Shown in pieces: positions 1-6,635 of a stretch of 11,228 nt of DNA; within the stretch, counting starts at the first letter, position 1, and every line of letters starts with the position of its first letter. The notes under the pieces are model-generated. The model was not told the origin of the DNA and did no database searches. It saw nothing but the letters and a program-made list of their open reading frames with translations. The translations under genes and the position numbers were made by a program. The stretch spans positions 1 to 11,228 of the forward strand of contig CAZWHW010000043.1 of the NCBI GenBank assembly GCA_964633815.1. The letters are read 5' to 3'. Source of the stretch: CALKZN01 sp964633815. GTDB lineage: Bacteria > Pseudomonadota > Gammaproteobacteria > Arenicellales > Arenicellaceae.

Positions 1-7
1 GCAAATA

Positions 8-18
8 CAGGGCTTTTT
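8..18. terminator. Possible right half of a terminator cut by the window edge
   Basis: The first bases read gcaaata followed by CAGGGC and a run of five T. On the minus strand this is A-tract, GCCCTG, then loop-like sequence, which is how a bidirectional intrinsic terminator would begin just downstream of the peroxiredoxin stop. The matching left arm (GCCCTG) would lie before base 1, so the hairpin itself cannot be seen. This is inferred from one arm plus its T-tract only. Confidence 0.3.
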
Positions 19-56
19 ACATTCTATCTTAAGTTTTTATAACTACAATCTAAGCA

Positions 57-530
57 TTAAAGTTGCGACAAAACTGTTTTCGCATCACTAACTTCCACAT
101 TTTTCCCTGGCTCAACATTTAGATGAGTCACTTTACCATCATCTACCACCATTGAATAACGTTGAGAGCGAGTCCCACCAAATGGACCCGTCTCAAGGGT
201 TAACCCCAAAGCTTTCGTTAATTCGGCATTTCCATCAGCAATCATATCGATATGCTCAGCATTTTGCGCTTGCTGCCAAGCTGTCATCACAAATGAATCA
301 TTCACTGAAAGACAAGCAATCACATCAACCCCTTTAGCCTTAATCTCATCTGCAGCTACGACATAGCCAGGCAAATGCGTTTCTGAACAAGTTGGTGTAA
401 AAGCCCCTGGAAGCGCCATTAATACTGCTTTTTTACCTGCAAAAAAATTTTCAGCAGATACGGTATTTTGCCCCGATTGATTGATGATAGTGATATCAAC
501 GGCTGGTATGGTTTCACCTACTTTAATCAT
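57..530 (-). CDS. Type II / Prx5-like peroxiredoxin
   Basis: A thiol peroxidase that would reduce H2O2 and organic hydroperoxides in the cytoplasm; no signal peptide is visible. At 157 residues it has the usual length of the Prx5/type II family. The active-site stretch PGAFTPTCSETHLPGY (residues 41-56) carries the peroxidatic Cys48 in the PxxxTxxC motif, with Thr45 and Pro41. Arg124 in the TRSQRYS block is the likely active-site Arg. The only other Cys is Cys73, as in plant-type type II enzymes. There is no C-terminal resolving Cys like that of animal Prx5, so recycling by glutaredoxin/glutathione or another thiol is likely (inference). The start has a good ribosome site (AGGAGT, six bases before ATG). 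The gene stands alone, divergent from the PadR gene. The family call is secure; the reductant is not. Confidence 0.93.
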   Translation of the reverse strand: MIKVGETIPAVDITIINQSGQNTVSAENFFAGKKAVLMALPGAFTPTCSETHLPGYVVAADEIKAKGVDVIACLSVNDSFVMTAWQQAQNAEHIDMIADGNAELTKALGLTLETGPFGGTRSQRYSMVVDDGKVTHLNVEPGKNVEVSDAKTVLSQL

Positions 531-536
531 GATTTA

Positions 537-542
537 ACTCCT
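537..542 (-). promoter_or_regulatory. Ribosome binding site of the peroxiredoxin gene
   Basis: The minus strand reads AGGAGT, with a six-base spacer before ATG. It fixes the start at 530 and is one of the few canonical Shine-Dalgarno sequences in this window. Confidence 0.75.
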
Positions 543-567
543 AGTTATTTATTAAATTTAATGACTC

Positions 568-595
568 ATAATAGTATCAACAGTCTAAATGACAA
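568..595 (-). promoter_or_regulatory. Sigma70-like promoter for the peroxiredoxin gene
   Basis: On the minus strand, TTGTCA (595-590) and TATTAT (573-568) are separated by 16 bases. Each box matches the consensus at five of six positions. The predicted transcript start, near 561, gives a leader of about 30 bases that contains the AGGAGT site. I looked for the spaced ATAG/CTAT pattern of OxyR sites upstream and did not find a convincing one. In AT-rich DNA such boxes can arise by chance, so this is a moderate call. Confidence 0.45.
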
Positions 596-839
596 GAAGT
601 TCAAATAACTATTTTCTATTGAAGTATTAATACAATGATATTTGCAATAAAATAAATTTGCTGGCTATTAACTATCAAAAACTGAATTAAATATCCTTTC
701 ACAATTTTTTAAAAATACGTGCTCAGATTAATAAAAAGATTAATGCCGCTGATGTCATACCAATATTTTATATTTCTAAAGAAAAAATTAATTTATTGCG
801 ACAATGGACTAGATATCCTAAACATACAATTATTTAAAT

Positions 840-1388
840 ATGTCATTAAAACACGCCATCCTTAGCTTACTTGTCGAATCAGAATGTACTGGTTATGACT
901 TAATGAAAAAATTTGAGAGCTCTGTCGCCTTTTATTGGAGCGCTAGTCATCAACAAATCTATAAAACTTTAACGGAAATGCACAAAGTTGATTGGGTCAA
1001 GTTATCCATTGCAGCTCAGAAAGGTAAGCCCGATAAAAAAATCTATTCTTTAACACCAACTGGAGAGCAAGAAATAATACGATGGGCTTTGATTCCACCA
1101 AAAAAGTCTCCAGAAAAAAACCAATTGCTTATAAAATTGATGTTAGCCAGGCTAGTAGGAATTGAGCCTATTCTCGAACAGTTCAACACTGAAATCAAAA
1201 ATATTTATGAACAAATAGCAAATTATTCGAAAATTGAAAAACAATATTTTTCTTTGAAACCTGCCTCAGAATCCCATATTAAAAACACAACAAGTTACTT
1301 AACTTTACGGCATGGTATTCTCGCAGCACATGCTGAATTAGATTGGTTACATGAAGCCATCGACATGCTTGAAAACCAATTTAATTAG
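840..1388 (+). CDS. PadR family transcriptional regulator
   Basis: A predicted DNA-binding regulator of 182 residues. The N-terminal PadR winged-helix domain spans about residues 2-83. It has the opening LKHAILSLL, the TGYDLMKKF block (17-25), the recognition-helix region SASHQQIYKTL (34-44) and the wing/dimer segment KIYSLTPTGEQE (67-78). The rest (about 88-180) is helical and matches in length the C-terminal dimerisation domain found in longer PadR proteins (Vir_act_alpha_C type). Family knowledge says such proteins are usually repressors that respond to small phenolic or other ligands; the ligand here is unknown. The gene lies alone, divergent from the peroxiredoxin and convergent with the CsgG-like lipoprotein, so its target is not obvious. 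It could be its own promoter or that of the peroxiredoxin. The ATG has no Shine-Dalgarno, but the protein begins where the family normally begins. Confidence 0.88.
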   Translation: MSLKHAILSLLVESECTGYDLMKKFESSVAFYWSASHQQIYKTLTEMHKVDWVKLSIAAQKGKPDKKIYSLTPTGEQEIIRWALIPPKKSPEKNQLLIKLMLARLVGIEPILEQFNTEIKNIYEQIANYSKIEKQYFSLKPASESHIKNTTSYLTLRHGILAAHAELDWLHEAIDMLENQFN

Positions 1389-1402
1389 TATCTAACTACA
1401 AT

Positions 1403-1431
1403 AAAAAAACCCTCTTTCGAGGGCTTTTATT
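1403..1431. terminator. Bidirectional intrinsic terminator between padR and the lipoprotein gene
   Basis: CCCTC (1410-1414), a four-base TTTC loop and GAGGG (1419-1423) form a short GC-rich hairpin. Seven A lie on its left (1403-1409) and a T-rich run on its right (CTTTTATTT). It therefore has a U-tract in both directions, matching the convergent genes that end at 1388 (+) and 1457 (-). The stem is only five pairs, but the context is right. Confidence 0.8.
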
Positions 1432-1456
1432 TAAAAAAATTTAGCAAGTTGAGTTT

Positions 1457-2275
1457 TTATTTTCCAACTTTTAACTGACCACCTTTTCCAAGACCACCTT
1501 TTACTTCTTGGACTCTATAAGTTCTTAATGATCGAACCATTTGATTATAAGCATCTGCGAAAGCAGCAGAAATCAATTTACCTTCAGGCGTATTTGAAAA
1601 CGCACCACCTGCTGCAGCCGCGCTCCCAAAAAAACCAAGGCCTAAACCAAAGTCATAGTTTTTTGCATGACCAGTTGAGGCTGACAATTGAACACTCGAT
1701 CGATTATCAATAAGAAGCAATGTTGTTGAGGTTTCGTTTTTTTTCAAACCTCCAGCTATAACTGAACCTACTGTACCAAGCCTTCCGCCAACCAAACCAC
1801 CAATTCCTCCAGTACCTTTTCGTGAGAACTGAATTTCAGGACTAATGGTATAATCCGCCGCAACTATTTGACCCTTTTGGAAAGAGCTGCCTTCGCGAGA
1901 CTCACCTGAGCGAGACAATTGTCGCTCTGCATCTAACGCTTGAAAAGCTTCTCCACGTTCTACGATGACAAAACAGTTTGATTGTTGAACCATTAAACGA
2001 ATAACAGGAATTGTACTGCCTAAATTTTGAAAACGGTTTCTATAGCTATGCCACCATGATGAACGTTGATCTTCAAAAACAGAGACCGTCCCTAAAGGTT
2101 CTGAACAAGACTCTAATTGACTGTTTTTATTTGCAGTTGAAGAGCCTGCAGCAGAACCGGTAACAGTGCCACCGCCTGAACTGCCATTGCCTAGTTGAGG
2201 AGTAGTTGCTAAGCAGCCGCTTAAAACAATACTTCCGCTCAAAACGAGAAATAAATTTGCACTTATTTTAAACAT
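1457..2275 (-). CDS. CsgG/HfaB-like outer-membrane lipoprotein
   Basis: A 272-residue predicted lipoprotein. The signal sequence ends in a lipobox, L18-S-G-C21; the residue after Cys is Leu, not Asp, so outer-membrane sorting is expected. A low-complexity Gly/Ser/Thr/Ala linker (about 27-52) precedes a CsgG-like domain (about 60-253). This has an initial strand GTVSVFEDQ, a block ending FVIVERGEAFQAL (102-114) that matches the CsgG xxxLERxGLxxL region, then IVAADYTISPEI (137-148), strands TTLLLIDNRSS, and a final helix PEGKLISAAFADAYNQMV. A glycine-rich segment (154-177) lies where CsgG has its membrane-inserting part. Cys57 and Cys101 could form a disulfide. CsgG and HfaB export curli or holdfast components, but no csgA, csgB, csgE, csgF or hfa gene is here, so the substrate is unknown. 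An envelope protein of the wider CsgG/LpoB-like fold without export function is the main alternative. A GGGT-type ribosome site lies just before the ATG. Confidence 0.8.
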   Translation of the reverse strand: MFKISANLFLVLSGSIVLSGCLATTPQLGNGSSGGGTVTGSAAGSSTANKNSQLESCSEPLGTVSVFEDQRSSWWHSYRNRFQNLGSTIPVIRLMVQQSNCFVIVERGEAFQALDAERQLSRSGESREGSSFQKGQIVAADYTISPEIQFSRKGTGGIGGLVGGRLGTVGSVIAGGLKKNETSTTLLLIDNRSSVQLSASTGHAKNYDFGLGLGFFGSAAAAGGAFSNTPEGKLISAAFADAYNQMVRSLRTYRVQEVKGGLGKGGQLKVGK

Positions 2276-2319
2276 ATTTTTACCCTTTAAATAATAGTTG
2301 CCATCCTAAAAAGCTTAGT

Positions 2320-2338
2320 TTCAATTAAACTAATTGAA
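2320..2338. repeat. Perfect 8-bp inverted repeat upstream of the CsgG-like gene
   Basis: TTCAATTA (2320-2327), AAC, then TAATTGAA (2331-2338) form a perfect palindrome with a three-base centre. It lies 45 bases before the lipoprotein ATG. A possible -10 box for that gene (TATGAT, minus strand, 2350-2345) would place the transcript start at its edge. There is no T-tract or GC stem, so it looks like a protein-binding site rather than a terminator. The binding protein is unknown. Confidence 0.5.
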
Positions 2339-2384
2339 GAGACTATCATATAAGTATTTTTAAGTGATTAAATTACTGACTTTT

Positions 2385-2409
2385 ATTCTTGACTGTTTTA
2401 CTGGGTTTC
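2385..2409 (+). promoter_or_regulatory. Degenerate IscR type-1-like site over the iscR -35 box
   Basis: GACTGTTTTACTG (2391-2403) fits the core GACTRWWWYAGTC of the known IscR type 1 site at 11 of 13 positions. By my hand count against the remembered consensus, the full 25 positions agree at 19; the left half is good and the right half poor. It covers the -35 box TTGACT, the position expected for autorepression by cluster-loaded IscR. A second partial left half (ATTACTGACT) begins at 2372. The match was made by eye and the right half is weak, so this is a candidate only. Confidence 0.4.
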
Positions 2410-2417
2410 TTTAAAAT
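2389..2417 (+). promoter_or_regulatory. Sigma70-like promoter of the iscR-suf operon
   Basis: TTGACT (2389-2394) and TAAAAT (2412-2417) are separated by exactly 17 bases; each box differs from the consensus at one position. The predicted transcript start, near 2424, gives a leader of about 49 bases before the iscR ATG. It is the best promoter in the window and the only clear one for the seven genes that follow. Confidence 0.72.
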
Positions 2418-2435
2418 CAGCCTCCCTAAATCAAT

Positions 2436-2455
2436 ATATTAGTAATTGCTAATAT
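2436..2455 (+). promoter_or_regulatory. Near-perfect 20-bp palindrome in the iscR leader, likely operator
   Basis: ATATTAGTAATTGCTAATAT equals its own reverse complement except for one mismatched pair (2443/2448). It lies just after the predicted transcript start and 17 bases before the iscR ATG, where a bound repressor would block early transcription. It does not fit the E. coli IscR type 1 core. It could be a lineage-specific IscR site or a site for another regulator. The stem is AT-rich with no T-run, so a terminator is unlikely. Confidence 0.5.
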
Positions 2456-2472
2456 TTACTTGAGCTAAATTA

Positions 2473-2964
2473 ATGAAACTAACATCAAAAGGTCGTTATG
2501 CCGTTACAGCGATGATGGATTTAGCATTGAAAACCCACGAATATGCTAGCTCCTCTATAAATTCAAAGGAGAAGCTTCGTGTGGCATTAACAGATATAGC
2601 TGATCGCCAAGATATTTCATTGTCATATTTGGAGCAATTGTTTGCCGCTTTACGTAAAGCGAAACTAGTTAGCGCTACCCGCGGACCTGGTGGTGGTTAT
2701 GCATTAAGTAAACCAAGCGAGCAAATTTCAGTAGCTGAAATTTTAACGGCTGTAGATGAAAATATAGACCTCACTTGCGGTAACGGCTCGGCTTGTGGCG
2801 GTGATCATGACCCCTGTTTAACGCATGGTTTATGGTCAAATTTAAGCAACGAGCTATATCGTTTTTTAAGCGAAAAAACTTTAGCTGAGGTAATTAAAAA
2901 ACCCACAGCGCGTACAAAAACAAATACTGCTGACTTCTCTGGTATCCCCATAGAATTATCTTAA
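2473..2964 (+). CDS. iscR: Fe-S cluster-sensing Rrf2 regulator IscR, head of the SUF operon
   Basis: A DNA-binding regulator of Fe-S biogenesis, 163 residues, close to E. coli IscR. It opens with KLTSKGRYAVTAMMD, and continues with the helix ISLSYLEQLFAALRKAKLV (48-66) and the wing RGPGGGYALSKP (70-81). The cluster region has Cys102, Cys108, Cys115 and His118 in CLTH, equivalent to E. coli Cys92, Cys98, Cys104 and His107, so it should hold a [2Fe-2S] cluster. Two oddities stand out. About 11 extra residues (around 22-36) lie between the first and second helices of the DNA-binding domain, and there is one more residue between the second and third Cys than in E. coli (six, not five). The hydrophilic tail after 142 is probably flexible. 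It is first in the operon, 34 bases before sufB, and probably represses its own promoter when clusters are abundant. The Shine-Dalgarno is weak (GAG, eight bases before ATG). Confidence 0.93.
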   Translation: MKLTSKGRYAVTAMMDLALKTHEYASSSINSKEKLRVALTDIADRQDISLSYLEQLFAALRKAKLVSATRGPGGGYALSKPSEQISVAEILTAVDENIDLTCGNGSACGGDHDPCLTHGLWSNLSNELYRFLSEKTLAEVIKKPTARTKTNTADFSGIPIELS

Positions 2965-2998
2965 AGCATTTGTTGAAAAGACTTTAATTGTTAACACT

Positions 2999-4492
2999 AT
3001 GAATACAATGAAAGAACCAAGCCAAACCCCAGCGGATTCGCCGACCAAAGCAGAACTCAATCCTGAGTTAGATAATCTAGTCGGACGTGAATATAAAGAA
3101 GGCTTCATTACTGATATTGAGTCCGATACTTTTCCACCTGGTTTGGACGAAGACGTCGTTCGCGCTATTTCAGCAAAAAAAGGCGAACCAAAATTCATGC
3201 TAGATTATCGGCTCGCAGCTTTCCGCCAATGGAAAAAAATGGTTGAACCTGAATGGGCACAAGTTGATTATCCAAAAATTGACTTTCAAGCCATCAGTTA
3301 TTATTCCGCACCTAAAGAAATACCTCAGCTGGATAGTTTGGACGAGGTTGATCCAAAATTATTAGAAACCTATGAAAAATTGGGCATTCCTCTGGATGAG
3401 CAAAAAATGATGCACAATGTTGCTGTTGATGCAGTTTTTGATTCAGTGTCAGTGCGCACTACTTTTCAAGAAACTTTGAAAGATGCTGGTGTCATTTTTA
3501 TGCCAATTTCTGAAGCTGTGCATGAGCACCCAGAGCTCATCAAAGAATATTTAGGTTCAGTCGTACCAACTCAAGATAATTATTATGCTGCGCTAAATGC
3601 TGCAGTATTCAGTGACGGTTCATTTGTCTACATTCCTAAAGGGGTGCGCTGCCCTATGGAATTGTCGACTTATTTCCGTATCAATGAAATGAACACTGGA
3701 CAATTTGAACGCACCTTGATTGTCGCTGAAGAAGGCTCTTATGTTTCCTATTTAGAAGGTTGTACTGCGCCACAGCGTGATGAAAATCAATTGCATGCCG
3801 CAGTAGTTGAGCTTTATACGCACAAAGATGCCGAGATTAAATATTCAACTGTTCAAAACTGGTACCCCGGCGATGAATTTGGTCGCGGCGGCATTTATAA
3901 CTTTGTCACCAAACGAGGTCTATGTAAAGGTGATAACTCCAAAATTTCATGGACACAAGTAGAAACAGGTTCTGCGATTACTTGGAAATATCCAAGTTGT
4001 GTTTTAGAAGGTGATAATTCAGTGGGTGAATTTTATTCCGTTGCCTTGACCCACAATAAACAACAAGCTGATACAGGCACCAAAATGATTCATATGGGCA
4101 AAAACACCCGCAGCACAATTATTTCCAAAGGCATTTCCGCAGGTCAAGGTCAAAACTCTTATCGCGGTTTAGTTAAGGTGCTTAAAGGGGCTGAAAATGC
4201 GCGTAATTTTTCACAATGTGATTCATTATTAATGGGTGATCGTTGTGGAGCGCATACATTCCCCTATATCGAAGCCAAGAACCCAACCGCAAATATAGAG
4301 CATGAGGCGACCACGTCAAAAATATCAGATGATCAATTGTTTTATCTACGCCAGCGCGGCTTAGACGAAGAAAGTGCTGTTTCCACGATTGTGAATGGCT
4401 TTTGTAAAGATGTTTTTCGTGAGCTTCCAATGGAGTTCGCGGTTGAAGCGCAAAAATTACTAGAAGTGTCTTTAGAGGGTGCGGTTGGCTAA
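2999..4492 (+). CDS. sufB: Fe-S cluster assembly scaffold protein SufB
   Basis: The scaffold subunit of the SufBC2D complex, on which Fe-S clusters are built in the cytoplasm. At 497 residues it is nearly the same length as E. coli SufB (495) and colinear with it. Visible blocks include EDVVRAISAKKGEP (51-64), YIPKGVRCPMELSTYFRIN (211-229), YVSYLEGCTAP (248-258), WKYPSCVLEGDNSVGEFYSVALT and NARNFSQCDSLLMG (400-413). Cys255 and Cys407 match E. coli Cys254 and Cys405, and Glu434/Glu436 in NIEHEATTS match the Glu residues shown there to matter for cluster assembly. The N-terminal CxxxC-containing segment of E. coli SufB is replaced by a Cys-free acidic stretch. No ribosome site precedes the ATG; a second ATG three codons in (3008) is equally possible. 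It follows iscR by 34 bases. Confidence 0.97.
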   Translation: MNTMKEPSQTPADSPTKAELNPELDNLVGREYKEGFITDIESDTFPPGLDEDVVRAISAKKGEPKFMLDYRLAAFRQWKKMVEPEWAQVDYPKIDFQAISYYSAPKEIPQLDSLDEVDPKLLETYEKLGIPLDEQKMMHNVAVDAVFDSVSVRTTFQETLKDAGVIFMPISEAVHEHPELIKEYLGSVVPTQDNYYAALNAAVFSDGSFVYIPKGVRCPMELSTYFRINEMNTGQFERTLIVAEEGSYVSYLEGCTAPQRDENQLHAAVVELYTHKDAEIKYSTVQNWYPGDEFGRGGIYNFVTKRGLCKGDNSKISWTQVETGSAITWKYPSCVLEGDNSVGEFYSVALTHNKQQADTGTKMIHMGKNTRSTIISKGISAGQGQNSYRGLVKVLKGAENARNFSQCDSLLMGDRCGAHTFPYIEAKNPTANIEHEATTSKISDDQLFYLRQRGLDEESAVSTIVNGFCKDVFRELPMEFAVEAQKLLEVSLEGAVG

Positions 4493-4539
4493 GACTAAAT
4501 CACCAATTCGCAAAAACTAAAGAACACAGAGAAAATACA

Positions 4540-5307
4540 ATGTTAGAAGTTAAAGATTTATATGCTGAAATAGATGGAAAGCCTATTTTAAAAGGCTTAA
4601 ATATGACCGTTAATCCAGGTGAAGTCCATGCCATCATGGGTCCAAACGGCTCTGGCAAAAGTACATTAAGTAATGTACTTGCAGGTCGCCCAGGTTATGA
4701 AGTAACTAGCGGCTCAGTCATTTATCAAGGCAACGATTTATTAGAGCTAGAACCGGAAGAACGTGCTGGTGAAGGCATTTTCCTTGCTTTTCAATACCCT
4801 GTTGAAATTCCCGGGGTGAGCAATATGGCAATGCTGAAAGCGGCGATCAACTCGATTCGAAAATACCGCGAGGAAAAAGAAATGCCAGCTGGTGAATTCT
4901 TGAAAAAAATCAAAGAAAAAGCTGCATTTGTTGAAATGGATCCCGATTTTTTAAAACGTTCGGTGAATGATGGTTTTTCTGGTGGTGAGAAAAAGCGTAA
5001 TGAAATTTTGCAAATGAGCATGCTTGAACCAACTCTCGCTCTTTTAGATGAAACTGACTCTGGGCTAGATATCGATGCATTAAAAGTCGTATCAAAAGGA
5101 GTCAATTCATTACGTTCGTCTGAACGATCAATAGTTTTGGTTACACATTATCAACGTTTGTTGGATTACATTGTGCCTGATTTTGTTCACGTCTTAGCTG
5201 ATGGGAAGATCGCCAAAACAGGTGATAAGGATCTCGCGTTGAAACTCGAAGAAGAAGGATATGGTTGGATTGACGAATTAGAGTCAAACCAACAAGGAGC
5301 AGCATAA
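4540..5307 (+). CDS. sufC: SUF system ABC-type ATPase SufC
   Basis: The cytoplasmic ATPase that binds SufB and SufD and drives conformational change during cluster assembly. It is 255 residues, a little longer than E. coli SufC. All ABC motifs are present: Walker A GPNGSGKST (34-42), Q-loop Gln85 in LAFQYPVEIPG, signature FSGGEKKR (146-153), Walker B LALLDETDSGLD (166-177) with catalytic Glu171, and the H-loop His203 in VTHYQRLL. The KKR after the signature and the ETDSGLDIDAL block are typical of SufC rather than of transporter ATPases, and there is no membrane segment. It starts 47 bases after sufB, with a weak purine-rich site (AGAGA, 4528-4532), and its stop overlaps the sufD start. Confidence 0.97.
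   Translation: MLEVKDLYAEIDGKPILKGLNMTVNPGEVHAIMGPNGSGKSTLSNVLAGRPGYEVTSGSVIYQGNDLLELEPEERAGEGIFLAFQYPVEIPGVSNMAMLKAAINSIRKYREEKEMPAGEFLKKIKEKAAFVEMDPDFLKRSVNDGFSGGEKKRNEILQMSMLEPTLALLDETDSGLDIDALKVVSKGVNSLRSSERSIVLVTHYQRLLDYIVPDFVHVLADGKIAKTGDKDLALKLEEEGYGWIDELESNQQGAA
5294..5299 (+). promoter_or_regulatory. Ribosome binding site of sufD
   Basis: AAGGAG lies inside the last codons of sufC, seven bases before the sufD ATG. Together with the TAATG stop/start overlap at 5305-5309, it fixes the sufD start and suggests translational coupling. Confidence 0.8.
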
Positions 5308-6635
5308 TGACCGCAGCTGTTAATTCTAAAACAGTTGAGCCCTTATTGTTGCCCAGTGAAGCAGGTTTGACCCTGCCTGGCTCGGGACAAAATTGGCTTG
5401 ACAAGCTTCGTGCCGATGCAGCTCAAAATTTTGCTAAAAAGGGTTTGCCTACTGTGCGCGATGAAGAGTGGCGCTACACCGACATTCGCCGCTTAAAGCG
5501 CCAAAATTTCTCTATGCAGTTTAACTGCGAAGACGTTAGCCAAGAACTAAATGGCTTGCCTGATTATGACGTAACACGTCTTTACATAGTGAATGGTTTG
5601 TTTTCTCCTGTGATTTCAAAAGATGCCATTCCAAGAGGAGTCTTGATGGAATCTTTATCCAATAAATTGGCTGATAATTCATTACAAGGCATTTTGAATT
5701 CAACATTGCCAGCCACTCGGCATGCCTTTATCGATTTAAATACTGCGCATTGTTTTGATGGTGTAGTTATCACATTAGCAGCCAACGCCGTGTTGGAAAA
5801 ACCGATTGAAATTGTACACGTTACTACAGGAGCTGAGCATGCCACTGTTTCGCATGCACGCAATCTTATTATTGCCAATAAACACAGCCAAGCTCACATC
5901 ATTGAGCGCTATGTTTCTTTAGCAGCTGAGAATGTATATCTGAATAATTCTGTTACTGAAATTATTGCTCATGACGGGGCGCAACTTGAACACTATAAAA
6001 TTCAAGAAGAAGCTCCACAAGCATTTCATATGGGTGGTGTTTTTGTTAGCCAAGGTCGTGATTCTTCTGTGGTGAATCACAATATATCCTTAGGTGGAAA
6101 TTTGGTTCGCAATGATATCCATTTTAACCTGCTAGGCAACGGCTCTCATGGCGGCATGAATGGTTTAGTGTTAGGCAAAGATTCCCAGCATGTTCACAAC
6201 CATACGGAAGTTGATCACCGTGTGCCTCATTGCACCAGTGATGAATTCTATAAAAATGTGTTGGATGATAAATCTCGAGCAATTTTCAGAGGCCGTATTA
6301 TCGTTGCCCAAGATGCACAAAAAACAGCCGCTGAACAGCAAAACGATAACCTTCTGTTATCTGCTGATGCCGAAGCCAATACCAAACCCCAATTAGAAAT
6401 TTATGCGGATGATGTTACTTGTTCGCACGGAGCAACTATTGGCCAACTTGAACAAAAATCATTGTTTTATTTTCAGTCACGCGGCATTAATATTGCCGAT
6501 GCACAACGTTTGCTAACCTTTGCTTTTATCAACGAAGTTGTTAATCGCATCAATTTTGAACCATTAAAAAATGAACTCACTCACCGCTTTTTGGGTGAGC
6601 TACTCCCTGATAGCTATCAAGAGGTGTTTGCATAA
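5307..6635 (+). CDS. sufD: Fe-S cluster assembly protein SufD
   Basis: Partner of SufB in the SufBC2D complex; SufD is needed for iron acquisition and provides part of the cluster-building site at the SufB-SufD interface. It is 442 residues, somewhat longer than E. coli SufD (about 423). The N-terminal part has GLPTVRDEEWRYTDIRRL (46-63), usual for SufD. The C-terminal beta-helix core ends in the hallmark EIYADDVTCSHGATIG (364-379), with Cys372 and His374 matching E. coli Cys358 and His360; this is followed by LFYFQSRGI. The stop of sufC and start of sufD share one base, and sufS follows with no gap, so the three are almost certainly co-translated in fixed ratio. Sequence identity to E. coli looks lower than for SufB, as is normal for SufD. 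Confidence 0.95.
   Translation: MTAAVNSKTVEPLLLPSEAGLTLPGSGQNWLDKLRADAAQNFAKKGLPTVRDEEWRYTDIRRLKRQNFSMQFNCEDVSQELNGLPDYDVTRLYIVNGLFSPVISKDAIPRGVLMESLSNKLADNSLQGILNSTLPATRHAFIDLNTAHCFDGVVITLAANAVLEKPIEIVHVTTGAEHATVSHARNLIIANKHSQAHIIERYVSLAAENVYLNNSVTEIIAHDGAQLEHYKIQEEAPQAFHMGGVFVSQGRDSSVVNHNISLGGNLVRNDIHFNLLGNGSHGGMNGLVLGKDSQHVHNHTEVDHRVPHCTSDEFYKNVLDDKSRAIFRGRIIVAQDAQKTAAEQQNDNLLLSADAEANTKPQLEIYADDVTCSHGATIGQLEQKSLFYFQSRGINIADAQRLLTFAFINEVVNRINFEPLKNELTHRFLGELLPDSYQEVFA

Larger units (their letters stand above)
531..839. other. AT-rich divergent intergenic region, peroxiredoxin / PadR
   Basis: These 309 bases contain no convincing gene. The left end holds the peroxiredoxin promoter and ribosome site. 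The right end must hold the PadR promoter; the best candidate is TTGCGA at 796-801 with TAAACA at 819-824 (17-base spacer), which is weak and would leave a leader of only about ten bases. No Shine-Dalgarno precedes the padR ATG. One reading frame (691-837, +) stays open for about 49 codons but has no ATG, GTG or TTG near its beginning. I see no strong inverted repeat of the kind PadR proteins often bind. Confidence 0.6.

Noticed and set aside
152..337. Plus-strand open frame of 61 codons inside the peroxiredoxin gene
   Set aside because: It lies wholly antisense to a clear peroxiredoxin and shows no family signature; it is a shadow frame.
560..640. OxyR binding site upstream of the peroxiredoxin
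   Set aside because: ATAG occurs near 616-625 on the minus strand, but the four-part ATAG/CTAT spacing is not met.
743..865. Small 40-codon frame starting at ATG 743 that runs into padR in another frame
   Set aside because: It has no good ribosome site, its composition is typical of AT-rich noise, and it overlaps the start of padR.
4791..5404. Several minus-strand open frames across sufC and the start of sufD
   Set aside because: They overlap highly conserved SufC motifs and SufD coding sequence, with no ribosome site or recognisable domain; they are shadows.
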